Assembly: GCF_026711005.1 (NCBI RefSeq)
Contig: NZ_JAPPVJ010000003.1
Location: 485,568 to 549,567 of the forward strand
Direction of reading: 5' to 3'
DNA: 64,000 bases
From: Sphingobacterium sp. UT-1RO-CII-1
GTDB lineage: Bacteria > Bacteroidota > Bacteroidia > Sphingobacteriales > Sphingobacteriaceae
In this document: positions 27,595 through 36,572 of the stretch, piece after piece
How positions within the stretch are numbered: the first letter of the stretch is position 1
Layout of the letters: the number at the start of each line of letters is the position of its first letter
Made by a program: the position numbers and the translations under genes
Notes under the pieces: model-generated
The model's database searches: none
What the model was told of the DNA's origin: nothing
Seen by the model: only the letters and a program-made list of their open reading frames with translations

Positions 27595-28002
27595 CTAATC
27601 CTTTTTAGGTTCAGTAGCTAACACTAATTTCACCCGGTTCCTATTAGCAACATCCATAACGGAAATTACATTCTGAATCGGCACTGAACTATCTGCATAC
27701 AACATAATAGTCAAGTCCTCTCCTCCGCCCATTTGCGCTTGAATCATCGGTTCCAATTGCTCTAAACTCATAACTTGCTTATCTACATGATACTGTAGAT
27801 CGGCTGTAATAGAAATAGTCATTGTCTTCTTCGCTACCGATTGTTCGCCTGCACTAGACTTTGGCAATAAAAGTTTAACCACCTGCGGATTAGATACAGC
27901 CGAAGCCAATAAGAAAAACAACATCAAGAAAAACATGATATCATTTAACGCTGCTGTATGAACCTCTGCTGTGGGTCTATTTCTTCTGTTTCTTAAATTC
28001 AT
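27595..28002 (-). CDS. exbD: ExbD/TolR biopolymer transport protein
   Basis: The 135-residue protein has the ExbD layout: a short cytoplasmic N-terminus, one membrane helix at about 19-38 that contains the proton-carrying acid (LNDIMFFLMLFFLLAS, Asp22), and a periplasmic domain with PKSSAGEQ. It forms the inner-membrane motor with the ExbB-like protein encoded 21 bases upstream. Confidence 0.93.
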   Translation of the reverse strand: MNLRNRRNRPTAEVHTAALNDIMFFLMLFFLLASAVSNPQVVKLLLPKSSAGEQSVAKKTMTISITADLQYHVDKQVMSLEQLEPMIQAQMGGGEDLTIMLYADSSVPIQNVISVMDVANRNRVKLVLATEPKKD

Positions 28003-28022
28003 CTTAATCCATTAAAAAATGC

Positions 28023-28724
28023 TTAAACGCCCGGTTCATCCAATAAATCTATAAACTCTACTGCTTCTGTTTCCATGCGTAAAATAAGACGGTCAACCAT
28101 CATATTTAAAACATGATAACCTATATATGCCAAAATACCAACAGTTAAACCACTCGCTGATGCAATCATCTTTACATATAACCCTCCGGACACAGAACCG
28201 ATATCAATTCCACCCGCAACTTCAACTTCACGAAAAATAAGAATAACTCCAAAAATTGTACCCACAAAACCAAGCATAGGTGCTATACCCGCAACGATAC
28301 CTAGAATATTAATATTCTTCTCCAATTTAGAAACTTCCAACTTACCAGCATTTTCAATAGCTGCTTCAATATCTTTAATAGGACGTCCCACACGTGCCAA
28401 GCCCTTCTGTAACATCCTACCTAAAGCAGTATTACTGTTACGACAAATTGCAATAGCTGCATCTAAACGTCCGGACATTACGTTGCTTTTAATTTGCGAC
28501 ATAAGTCCAGCATCTGCTTTAGATGCTTTACTAATTGTTATATAACGTTCAAAAAATATTACCAATGCTAGGAATAATAAAAAAACAATAGGGACCATAA
28601 TCCAACCACCTCTCATTAGCATTTGAAGCAGGTTTAAATTTTCTTCCGCTGTTGCCAACTGTACTGCTTGTTGCTGAACTGTATTTAAAGAGTCCATTGT
28701 TAAATTGTCTTGCATAAATGACAT
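28023..28724 (-). CDS. exbB: ExbB/TolQ/MotA proton channel family protein
   Basis: The 233-residue protein has three predicted membrane helices (about 40-65, 135-160, 180-205) and the family motif GIAPMLGFVGTIFGVIL at about 145. In this family the helices surround the ExbD/TolR helix and conduct protons. The first 35 residues form a glutamine-rich extension before the first helix. It lies between the HU/SPOR gene and exbD. Confidence 0.94.
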   Translation of the reverse strand: MSFMQDNLTMDSLNTVQQQAVQLATAEENLNLLQMLMRGGWIMVPIVFLLFLALVIFFERYITISKASKADAGLMSQIKSNVMSGRLDAAIAICRNSNTALGRMLQKGLARVGRPIKDIEAAIENAGKLEVSKLEKNINILGIVAGIAPMLGFVGTIFGVILIFREVEVAGGIDIGSVSGGLYVKMIASASGLTVGILAYIGYHVLNMMVDRLILRMETEAVEFIDLLDEPGV

Positions 28725-28757
28725 AATCGTTTTATATATTTTTATTAGGTTGTTTTA

Positions 28758-29867
28758 CTATTTAATTTTATCAGGCCACGCGTCCTTAATAATATTCTTC
28801 TGTACATAAATAAGAGCCGAGTCCGCCTCTTCTTTTGTCCTATAAGAATCCCAAATCACTTTCTTTCTATTCTTAGCCATGTTACTTGGGATAACCCGTA
28901 CTTTATCATAGCCCTGTTTATTATAAGTACTAGCTTGTTCATAAGCTTGTTCAAGAGTTTTATGCGAACCAATAACAATCTGCCAACGATGGTCAGCTGG
29001 TACTAAAACATCTTTTTCTTCAACTTGGACGGAATCTTGATCCACTGCAACTGTATTCAAAGAATCTACAGCAAGTAAAGAATCAAGCTGTGCCTCAACA
29101 ATGCCTGCTGTATCCACAGTTTCCTCCGTTGTATCTATAACTACTGGCACTAGTGGGGGTGGTTCTAGAATATTTTTATCATCATTAATGAAATAAAGAG
29201 CCGCCAGTATTCCCACAGCAACTAATGCAAGCACAATGTACCATATTTTATTATTGCGCTTCGGTTCTTCTTCAAAATCATCAAAAGCGATATTATCAGG
29301 TGCAAATATCGGCGTTTGTGGTACTACCAGAGCTTGATCTTCCTTAATTTGATCGACATCAACTGTTGATAAAGTTTCTTTATTTTCCTCTACAATAGTT
29401 GGTTTAACCTCTTCAACTAGCTCTTCTTTAAGCTCTGTCTTTTCGATTTCCTCTATAGTACCTTCAACTGTAACTGGTGCAGGTCCTGGTATCGGTTCTA
29501 AATTGAAACCCGACAGATCGAGAGGTTTAAATACATATCCCCCACCAAAACTCAAAAGATAGCCCAGATCATCCAGTTTCACCTGTCCGTCTTCAGTAAC
29601 ACGCTGTATGACTTCTTTTACAGCCCCTTCAACATATGTCAAGGCTGCACTATAATCTAAAGACTCTAACTGTTGTATGTATTGAACAAAATCATAACCC
29701 TCCGCGCCACTTGGATCAAATTCAATATAGGTAATAGGAGGAAGATATACTTTTTTATCCTCGTCATAACTTGCGGGGGTATGGTTCTTCTGAAAAACTC
29801 CCAATCCAACAACTACGACCCGCTCCTGTCGCTTTAATAAATTAAAAACGTTTTTACCTAAATTCAT
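28758..29867 (-). CDS. HU-like (CCDC81-type) / membrane helix / SPOR protein
   Basis: The 369-residue protein has three parts. Residues 1-130 look like the HU-CCDC81 clade of HU/IHF-like folds known from Bacteroidota (VVGLGVFQKN, VKLDDLGYLLSFGGG). After an acidic linker a single membrane helix lies at about 210-227 (WYIVLALVAVGILAALYF). A C-terminal SPOR domain occupies about 292-369 (WQIVIGSHKTLEQAYEQAS), which binds denuded septal peptidoglycan. This gives a cytoplasmic HU-like domain tied to a periplasmic cell-wall sensor. It is embedded in the operon with ExbB and ExbD. The function is unknown; an N-terminal DNA-binding role is not assured in this clade. Confidence 0.85.
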   Translation of the reverse strand: MNLGKNVFNLLKRQERVVVVGLGVFQKNHTPASYDEDKKVYLPPITYIEFDPSGAEGYDFVQYIQQLESLDYSAALTYVEGAVKEVIQRVTEDGQVKLDDLGYLLSFGGGYVFKPLDLSGFNLEPIPGPAPVTVEGTIEEIEKTELKEELVEEVKPTIVEENKETLSTVDVDQIKEDQALVVPQTPIFAPDNIAFDDFEEEPKRNNKIWYIVLALVAVGILAALYFINDDKNILEPPPLVPVVIDTTEETVDTAGIVEAQLDSLLAVDSLNTVAVDQDSVQVEEKDVLVPADHRWQIVIGSHKTLEQAYEQASTYNKQGYDKVRVIPSNMAKNRKKVIWDSYRTKEEADSALIYVQKNIIKDAWPDKIK

Positions 29868-29905
29868 TCTTCTTCAATTAGCTACAAAGTTATAATCTTC
29901 TCTGC

Positions 29906-31633
29906 TTAAAAAGAAAAGTTTAAACCACCCAACAAGTTAAATCCTAGCTTTGGATAATACATGTATGTCTGGTACTCTTTGTTAAAAATATTATTTGCCC
30001 TCACAAATACACCTAACTGTTTAGTTGCCTTATATTCTGCTCCTGCACTAAGATCAAAAAATGAAGGAACTTCTTTAGACATAAAAGCACCTTCAGGCTT
30101 TAATGTTATTGGGTTATAATCATATACTTTAGCTTTAGAGCTACCATGGAACAAAGCTTCTGCATCTATATATAGTTTTTCAGAAATATTGAATCGAGCG
30201 TTAGCAGCTAAACGTATTTCAGGCGTATGCCAAACTTCCGTTTCTTGGGCTGCAGTATATTGATCAACATTTAAGCGCCCGCCTAAATTCACTAATTCAG
30301 AAAGTCGGATATTAATCTCTCCCTCAACACCAATATGTTTAACGGCTTTATCACCATTACCATCGTAAACAATATCAAATAAATAAGGCTTGTCAAAATT
30401 ATTGACAAATAAAGGTAGTCCTTCTATTTTTCTATAGATAGCCTTTGCTTTATAACCAAATGTAGCACCTGCATTTCCTTTAATACCCCCATACACATGA
30501 AGACGCTCAACCATATTTTGGATATGCATACCTGGACCTAAATATGGATTTGCCCGTGCAAAATCGCGATAGGATGCTTTTTTGACTCCACCATCAATAC
30601 CTCCGAAAATATGAAGGTAACCCGGAGCAAGTCCAAAATCAATTTCAGCAGACGGGAAAATATTAAAGCTTGTACTGTCACCAAATTCAGGAACCATATT
30701 AGCCCCCAATGTAATAGCATAATTCTCGCCTTTAAAACTTATATAAGGATTTAAAATTGCTAATGAGTTTTTTGTCACGCCGTCACTCGCTACCCTATTT
30801 GTTCCATCTACTTTATTTAAATCTAAACTAAGATTAGCTCCTATATTAAATGTTCTAACCCGTTTATTTAAATAAGCTGAAAGACCAAAAGAGGTTTCCT
30901 TCGCATCGTAGTCATCACCGAAAGAATAGGCATCTATTTTTGCCGAATAACTCAATGCATCTTCGTTATCAGCACTGTTATTACTCGTTAACTCGCCTGA
31001 GAAATAGATGTCATTAAATGACTGTTTCGCAATATTTGTGTTGAGTGGCGTATTATTATCACTTGCAAATGGAACTCCGTAGAAATTCGTCCCATTTCTA
31101 TTGTATCCGATCAATCCATCAATTGTAAATTGCGGAAATATACGTCTACCAAAAATACCGACCTCCTGTTTAGAAAAACGCTGTCCTTCCAAGCTACCTT
31201 TCTGATTAAGGTGCTTTACAAAACCACCTACACGCATATCTTCATACTCATCATACGAAAAATAAGCTTCACCTAAAAAAGTACCTAGATTTCCGACCCC
31301 TGCTCTCACATAATTGCTATGCTGTTCGCGTACTGCTGCAAAAGGAGTTTCTTCTATTTTCAGTTCTTTAAGACCTGTATTTATATCTAGTTTTTTATCA
31401 GCAATATTATTATAAGACAACTTCGGCATATAACTCCGCTTATTCGTCATATCCGGGCTACGTCTGATCTTCACCGCATCCGCAAGAAGAGGTTTATAGT
31501 CACGTACAACATCAAAAGAATCTATCGTAACCGGTCTTGTAGGTTCTGTCTGTGCTTGTCCTTGAATACCCAAAGCCACCAACAGAGCCACCAAAGCGTA
31601 ATTCTTAAAAACTGTTTTATGCAATTTCATCAT
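29906..31633 (-). CDS. Outer-membrane beta-barrel protein (TonB-dependent receptor-like)
   Basis: The 575-residue protein has a signal peptide (about 1-27, ending GQAQ) and then many alternating strands with aromatic ends, closing with the C-terminal signature of outer-membrane barrels (LGFNLLGGLNFSF). The late segment FFDLSAGAEYKATKQLGVFV followed by FVRANNIFNKEYQT resembles the end of TonB-dependent receptors. It lacks the N-terminal plug and the full 22-strand length, so it is a smaller barrel or a plug-less derivative. It is the second gene of the operon after the long TPR protein, and the ExbB/ExbD/TonB-like proteins may energise it. Substrate unknown. Confidence 0.85.
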   Translation of the reverse strand: MMKLHKTVFKNYALVALLVALGIQGQAQTEPTRPVTIDSFDVVRDYKPLLADAVKIRRSPDMTNKRSYMPKLSYNNIADKKLDINTGLKELKIEETPFAAVREQHSNYVRAGVGNLGTFLGEAYFSYDEYEDMRVGGFVKHLNQKGSLEGQRFSKQEVGIFGRRIFPQFTIDGLIGYNRNGTNFYGVPFASDNNTPLNTNIAKQSFNDIYFSGELTSNNSADNEDALSYSAKIDAYSFGDDYDAKETSFGLSAYLNKRVRTFNIGANLSLDLNKVDGTNRVASDGVTKNSLAILNPYISFKGENYAITLGANMVPEFGDSTSFNIFPSAEIDFGLAPGYLHIFGGIDGGVKKASYRDFARANPYLGPGMHIQNMVERLHVYGGIKGNAGATFGYKAKAIYRKIEGLPLFVNNFDKPYLFDIVYDGNGDKAVKHIGVEGEINIRLSELVNLGGRLNVDQYTAAQETEVWHTPEIRLAANARFNISEKLYIDAEALFHGSSKAKVYDYNPITLKPEGAFMSKEVPSFFDLSAGAEYKATKQLGVFVRANNIFNKEYQTYMYYPKLGFNLLGGLNFSF

Positions 31634-31647
31634 TCTACCTATTCTTG

Positions 31648-34600
31648 TTATTTCAATTTTTCTAAACGAGATTTAGCTTCCTTAAGAACATCATCTTTGT
31701 CATTGTCGTAATTATCAATTACACTTTCCAAAGTCGACTTAGCTTGAAATTTATCTCCTTTTCCTTTATACGCATCAGCCATAATAATAAAGCCTTTAGC
31801 TACCCAATAATCGTAAGAGGAGAAAGTATCCGATATATCAAATGCAGATTCAATAACTTTATCATACTGTTTTGCTTTTAATTGCTGTTCAGCAACACGG
31901 TATCTCGCTTCTGCTCCATAGACCGTTTTACTTTTCAACGCTGCTAAATTAAACTCTTTCAATGCATCAGCGTTCTTGTTTTCAGCGACAAAAGCTTTAC
32001 CTGAATACAGGTGAGCCATACCGATATCTTCTTCCGAAGACTTCTCGTATTCCTTCACCAGTTTAGCATAGTTCTGCGTTTCAATATAATCACCTATATT
32101 GAAATAACTGATCAGTAAATTGTTAATCGCAAAACCATAATTTGACTTATACTCTGAGGTTAATTCCAGCTTTTTCAGCACCTGAACTGCCTCGTTATAT
32201 GCTTTTTTCTTCAAATGCATCTTAGAGACGCTGACAAGTGTTTGTTCTGTATAAGCACTCGTCCAATCGTTCATAATGATATTAAAGTCGTGCAGAGCTT
32301 CTTCATCTTGACCTAATCTAGCATAACTTTCACCACGCACAAAACGAGCGTGTTTCTCATGTATAGGTTTAGGGAATTTATCAAAATAAGCATGTATTGC
32401 TTCTACCGCTCCTTGCCAGTTTCCTCTATCAAACAGTGTTTTTGCTACACTGAACATGTGCGAATCTTGCTCTGCTGTACTAAGATCTCCGATATTCGTA
32501 CTAGTAGCATAGCGTATATACCCTGTTGCATCCCCGCGATCTAAATATATATTTTCTATCGAACGCATCGCCTGCTTCGCTTCATCGGTCGTTGCATACT
32601 GATCAACAACACGCTGAAAAGTACTTAATGCGGCATCATTATTATCCTGATTGTACTGCACCAGACCGATCGTAATCAATGCACGAGGCACATAGCTGCT
32701 TCTGGGATAATCTTCAACCATCTTCTGCAGACCTTTAATAGCAACCTCATGATCCCCCATCATAAAATATGTGTACGGAATTTCAAAAGCTACATCATCT
32801 GCATAATTTGATTTCGGGAATTGCTTAATAACCCCATTCAGAGTTGCAAGCTTGCTTGTATTATCTCCCTGTAACCCTTGTATAATACCGCGTTGAAATA
32901 GCGCATAATCCTGACTTGGGGCTTTAGAACTAATTAAACGGTTGTAATACTCCATCGCACGTCCATAATTTTTCATACCGAAGTATGAATCTGCTAAACG
33001 GGCGATCGCATCATTTCTTGTATTAATTTCAATGCCCTCACGGCCACCGGTTGCTAAGAAGCGTTCAAAATAATTAGCTGCTGTATTGTACTTATCATTC
33101 CGGAAGGCAGCATAAGCTAATGCATAATTTGCATAGCTGTAAACATCTGTCTGCCGGGCAGCAGGCAATTGTAAAAACTTATTAAAATTAGTCACAGCCT
33201 CACCGTACTTACGCACTTCGTACATAGCCTCTGCTTTCCAATAGTGTGACAAGGCATATATTTCTTCATCATGACGATTAGCTTCGGAACGCATAAACAT
33301 AGAGATAGCATTCTCAAAGGCCCGTTCATTATAAAACTCCAACCCTCTATAGTATGTAACTTTTTGATAAGCCGTATTTGCTTCCTTACCTCTGTTGCTT
33401 ATACTTTCTAGAATATCTACAGCTGCACGGTAACTTTTTGTACTGAGGAGCACTTCTGCAAGAAGTGTTTTAGCTTCTTCTAAGCGCTCCGACCTTGGGT
33501 AGGTTGCCAAATATTCTTGCGTAGCATCAAGTGCTACTTGATGAAATTCTAACTCATAAGACAACTTAGCATAATTGAAAAGCCCTTCTTCTTGAAGCTG
33601 CGGATCAAAATCTAATTTAGAAGCTCTAAAAAAGGCATTCCTAGCACTTTGCTTATTATCTGTCTTTAAAAAAGCATCTCCTAAAGTAATCATGGCGCTT
33701 TGATAATAAGCATCAGGCTCACTCAACTTTTCTAACTCAAGTATAGCTTTATTATAATCCTCTAATTTGTAAGCGATATATCCAATCTGATAGCTATCCT
33801 GGTTATTCTGTGTGGCACCTTTATCTTGTGCTTGAAACTTATCATAAAAACTCTTGGACTTTGCTAAATCTCCTTTAATAAAATAGGTCGCAGCAACGAT
33901 CCTGAACATTTCTGTTTCACTCTCTTGCTTTGTTCTTTCTAAAATTGGCAACGCATAACTTAACACATCATCATAGCGTTTGTCTAAGAAATAAAGAGCT
34001 GTTATATAGTAGGGATAACTATTTTCATAAGTTTTAGAACCATTTAGTCTTTCAAACTCATTAAGTGCGGTTTTATACTCTGCGTCTAAATAACTTAAAT
34101 AAGCATAATAATAAATAGAAGCTTCTTGATATTGTCCGCTTTCATCTTTTAATCTTTCAAAAAGCGGTTTGGCAGATTTATAGTCATTTTGCATAAACTG
34201 AGAATACCCCAATTTAAAACGATATTCCACATTCTCTGCTCCGGCTAGGTTTTTACTATCTATCTTTTGAAACCACTCTATTGCTTTAGCATAATCCTTT
34301 TTAGCATAATATGATTTTCCTATCTGAAAGTAAGCTGCTTTCGAGTTAGCACTCGCCGGATAGTCATTAATATACTTCAAAAAACGCAATTCAGCGTCAG
34401 AGTCTTCTAACTCCAAAGCACAGATCGCCTGATAGAAGCGTACGTTCTCTTTAATCAGACTTAACTCTTCTGTCTCGTCCAATTGCAAAGTAGATTTCGT
34501 ACGAAGATCCTCTACCCTATCAAACTGTTTTGCTGCCGAACTATATTTTCCTCGTTCGAAAAGCTCCATTCCAGTTTTATAAGCATTATTAATCTCTTGC

Positions 34601-34677
34601 CAAGCTGTTTGTTGAGCTACCGCAACAGAACTCACTAAAGTTAACGCAACGCCTACACCATAAATCTTCTTATACAT
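31648..34677 (-). CDS. Large secreted TPR protein
   Basis: The 1009-residue protein has a signal peptide (about 1-21, ending SVAVAQQ) and is built of TPR units throughout (for example AYFQIGKSYYAKKDYAKAIE, QIGYIAYKLEDYNKAILELE, YSGKAFVAENKNADALKEFN). It resembles the periplasmic TPR proteins of the YbgF/CpoB type that accompany Tol/Exb motors, but is much longer. It is the first gene of the seven-gene unit that runs to folC. A scaffold in the periplasm is the most likely role; no catalytic domain is visible. Confidence 0.88.
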   Translation of the reverse strand: MYKKIYGVGVALTLVSSVAVAQQTAWQEINNAYKTGMELFERGKYSSAAKQFDRVEDLRTKSTLQLDETEELSLIKENVRFYQAICALELEDSDAELRFLKYINDYPASANSKAAYFQIGKSYYAKKDYAKAIEWFQKIDSKNLAGAENVEYRFKLGYSQFMQNDYKSAKPLFERLKDESGQYQEASIYYYAYLSYLDAEYKTALNEFERLNGSKTYENSYPYYITALYFLDKRYDDVLSYALPILERTKQESETEMFRIVAATYFIKGDLAKSKSFYDKFQAQDKGATQNNQDSYQIGYIAYKLEDYNKAILELEKLSEPDAYYQSAMITLGDAFLKTDNKQSARNAFFRASKLDFDPQLQEEGLFNYAKLSYELEFHQVALDATQEYLATYPRSERLEEAKTLLAEVLLSTKSYRAAVDILESISNRGKEANTAYQKVTYYRGLEFYNERAFENAISMFMRSEANRHDEEIYALSHYWKAEAMYEVRKYGEAVTNFNKFLQLPAARQTDVYSYANYALAYAAFRNDKYNTAANYFERFLATGGREGIEINTRNDAIARLADSYFGMKNYGRAMEYYNRLISSKAPSQDYALFQRGIIQGLQGDNTSKLATLNGVIKQFPKSNYADDVAFEIPYTYFMMGDHEVAIKGLQKMVEDYPRSSYVPRALITIGLVQYNQDNNDAALSTFQRVVDQYATTDEAKQAMRSIENIYLDRGDATGYIRYATSTNIGDLSTAEQDSHMFSVAKTLFDRGNWQGAVEAIHAYFDKFPKPIHEKHARFVRGESYARLGQDEEALHDFNIIMNDWTSAYTEQTLVSVSKMHLKKKAYNEAVQVLKKLELTSEYKSNYGFAINNLLISYFNIGDYIETQNYAKLVKEYEKSSEEDIGMAHLYSGKAFVAENKNADALKEFNLAALKSKTVYGAEARYRVAEQQLKAKQYDKVIESAFDISDTFSSYDYWVAKGFIIMADAYKGKGDKFQAKSTLESVIDNYDNDKDDVLKEAKSRLEKLK

Positions 34678-34956
34678 ACTAAATGTTAAGTCAAAAAAAT
34701 AAATTTAAAAAGACCAAACCGCATATCACTTCAAATAGCAATAAAACCGACTTGGCAGTTTATATTCAACGTACTAAAATAAGACTAAAGCGACAACTTT
34801 TTCCCCAAAAGTTGTTAACATCTGTTAGTAAGTGATCGAACATCAGCGTAACACCAATAAATATGCCTGAATAAGATATTCATCATATTTAATAAATTTT
34901 AACGTTAATTTAACTTCTCACACCACAGTGCTCTACTATTTTTTAGAAAACAAATC
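34678..34956. other. Intergenic stretch between pyrB and the TPR operon
   Basis: The 279 bases contain no open frame of note. They should carry the minus-strand promoter of the TPR operon and the end of the pyrRB transcript, but I found neither an exact TAnnTTTG box nor a clear hairpin with U-run. Confidence 0.4.
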
Positions 34957-35895
34957 TTATCCGCGCTGTCCAGCCAAAAGGTATAATACTGCCATTCGAA
35001 CAGCTACACCATTTTCGACCTGATCTAGAATAATAGAATGATGACTATCAGCCACATCAGATGTTATTTCCACACCTCTATTTATAGGTCCGGGGTGCAT
35101 AACAACAATCTCTTTATCCAATGAATCTAAAATTTGCTTATTAAGCCCGTACATCATACTATACTCTCTTAAAGAGGGGAAATAAGAAATATCTTGACGC
35201 TCCAACTGTATTCGCAACATATTAGCCACATCGCACCAGTTTAGCGCTTTTAATAAATCATGCTCCACTTTTACCCCCAAACTCTTGATATATTTAGGTA
35301 TTAAAGTAGTGGGGCCGCACACCATAACCTCAGCTCCTTGTTTCTGCAGGCATAAAATATTAGATAAAGCAACCCTCGAATGTAAGATATCCCCTATTAT
35401 AGCTACTTTACGTCCCGCTACGTCGCCAAAACGCTCACGGATCGAGAACGAATCGAGCAGTGCTTGTGTTGGATGTTCATGCGCACCGTCACCGGCGTTA
35501 AGAATCTGCGCATCAACATGCTTACTTAAGAAAACACCTGCCCCTGCATATGGATGGCGCATAACCACCATATCCACTTTCATTGCTAGAATATTATTTA
35601 CAGTATCAATCAATGTCTCGCCTTTACTTACTGACGAAGATGACGCTGCAAAATTAATTGTGTCTGCTGAAAGCCTCTTCTCCGCCAGCTCAAAAGACAA
35701 ACGTGTTCTTGTTGAGTTTTCAAAAAACACATTCGCAATAGTAATATCTCGCAGTGAAGGAACTTTTTTAATAGGGCGATTCAGCACTTCTTTAAAATTT
35801 GCCGCAGTATCCAATATCAAACGAATATCATTTTCGTTTAAATCTTTTATACCCAGAAGATGCCTAGTACTTAGCTGCTCCGTTGTTATTGACAT
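34957..35895 (-). CDS. pyrB: Aspartate carbamoyltransferase catalytic subunit
   Basis: The 312-residue protein carries the carbamoyl-phosphate loop FENSTRTRLSFELAEKR, the HPTQALLD motif and the aspartate-binding HPGPINRG. It forms carbamoyl-aspartate, the first committed step of pyrimidine synthesis. No pyrI regulatory subunit gene is adjacent, as expected for the PyrR-regulated type. It lies 19 bases behind pyrR. Confidence 0.97.
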   Translation of the reverse strand: MSITTEQLSTRHLLGIKDLNENDIRLILDTAANFKEVLNRPIKKVPSLRDITIANVFFENSTRTRLSFELAEKRLSADTINFAASSSSVSKGETLIDTVNNILAMKVDMVVMRHPYAGAGVFLSKHVDAQILNAGDGAHEHPTQALLDSFSIRERFGDVAGRKVAIIGDILHSRVALSNILCLQKQGAEVMVCGPTTLIPKYIKSLGVKVEHDLLKALNWCDVANMLRIQLERQDISYFPSLREYSMMYGLNKQILDSLDKEIVVMHPGPINRGVEITSDVADSHHSIILDQVENGVAVRMAVLYLLAGQRG

Positions 35896-35914
35896 GGTAT
35901 TTTATTTTTCGCTA

Positions 35915-36460
35915 TTATTCTTTTTCTGTTACCAGCACGATACTATCTTCATCATCTACTTCTTCCCAGCTAACGATTACCCGCTGCGAATCGATAGAAT
36001 CCACCTGTATGCCTATATAATCCGGTTGAATAGGAATCTGCCTCGAAAAACGACGATCCACCAAAACCAATAGTTCCATTTGCCCGGGGCGGCCAAATGC
36101 TTGCATAGCGTCCATCGCTGAACGAATCGTACGACCGGTCCAAAGCACATCATCTATAAGAATAACGTTTTTCTCATCGACGATGAAATCAATCTGCGTA
36201 CTATTAGCTAGTATTGGTGCTGCACCTTTCATACGGAAATCATCCCGATAGAAAGTAATATCTAAAACTCCTAACTGGACATCATACCCAGTCATTGCTT
36301 TAATTTCTTTCTGTATGCGTTTTGCTAAATAGGTTCCTCTCGGTTGAATACCGATTAACACAGCTTTTGAAAAATCGCCATGATTCTCAATCAATTGCTG
36401 ACATAGTCGTCTAATTGTTATTTGAAACTTGGCTCCTTCTAATAAGATTGATTGTTTCAT
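35915..36460 (-). CDS. pyrR: PyrR: uracil phosphoribosyltransferase / pyrimidine regulator
   Basis: The 181-residue protein is a type I PRTase with the PRPP loop VILIDDVLWTGRT at about 117-129 and the PyrR-typical start VLIGIQPRGTYLAKRIQ near 35-51 and VLDITFYRDD. PyrR binds pyr mRNA to cause attenuation in Firmicutes, and in other groups may act only as an enzyme. Here the predicted promoter lies only about 17-25 bases before the start codon. That leaves no room for a pyr attenuator ahead of pyrR, so regulation of this operon would need another route. Directly linked to pyrB. Confidence 0.93.
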   Translation of the reverse strand: MKQSILLEGAKFQITIRRLCQQLIENHGDFSKAVLIGIQPRGTYLAKRIQKEIKAMTGYDVQLGVLDITFYRDDFRMKGAAPILANSTQIDFIVDEKNVILIDDVLWTGRTIRSAMDAMQAFGRPGQMELLVLVDRRFSRQIPIQPDYIGIQVDSIDSQRVIVSWEEVDDEDSIVLVTEKE

Positions 36461-36476
36461 TATGGGAATATTTGAA

Positions 36477-36484
36477 CAAATCTA
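36477..36484 (-). promoter_or_regulatory. Predicted -7 element of pyrR-pyrB
   Basis: TAGATTTG on the minus strand, an exact TAnnTTTG match, lies 16 bases before the pyrR start codon. It gives a 5' leader of only about 10 bases. Confidence 0.6.
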
Positions 36485-36527
36485 CGCTTTTTTCCCGAAA
36501 AGGACGACTTTTTCGAAAGGCAATTGT

Positions 36528-36562
36528 AAAAGAGAAGAGGCGAATTACTTCGCCTCTTCTCT
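36528..36562 (-). terminator. Terminator of the DUF2723 gene
   Basis: A perfect 14-bp stem (36531-36544 with 36549-36562) with a 4-base loop and a minus-strand run of four U, 11 bases past the stop codon. Confidence 0.85.
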
Positions 36563-36572
36563 TCTGTAAACA

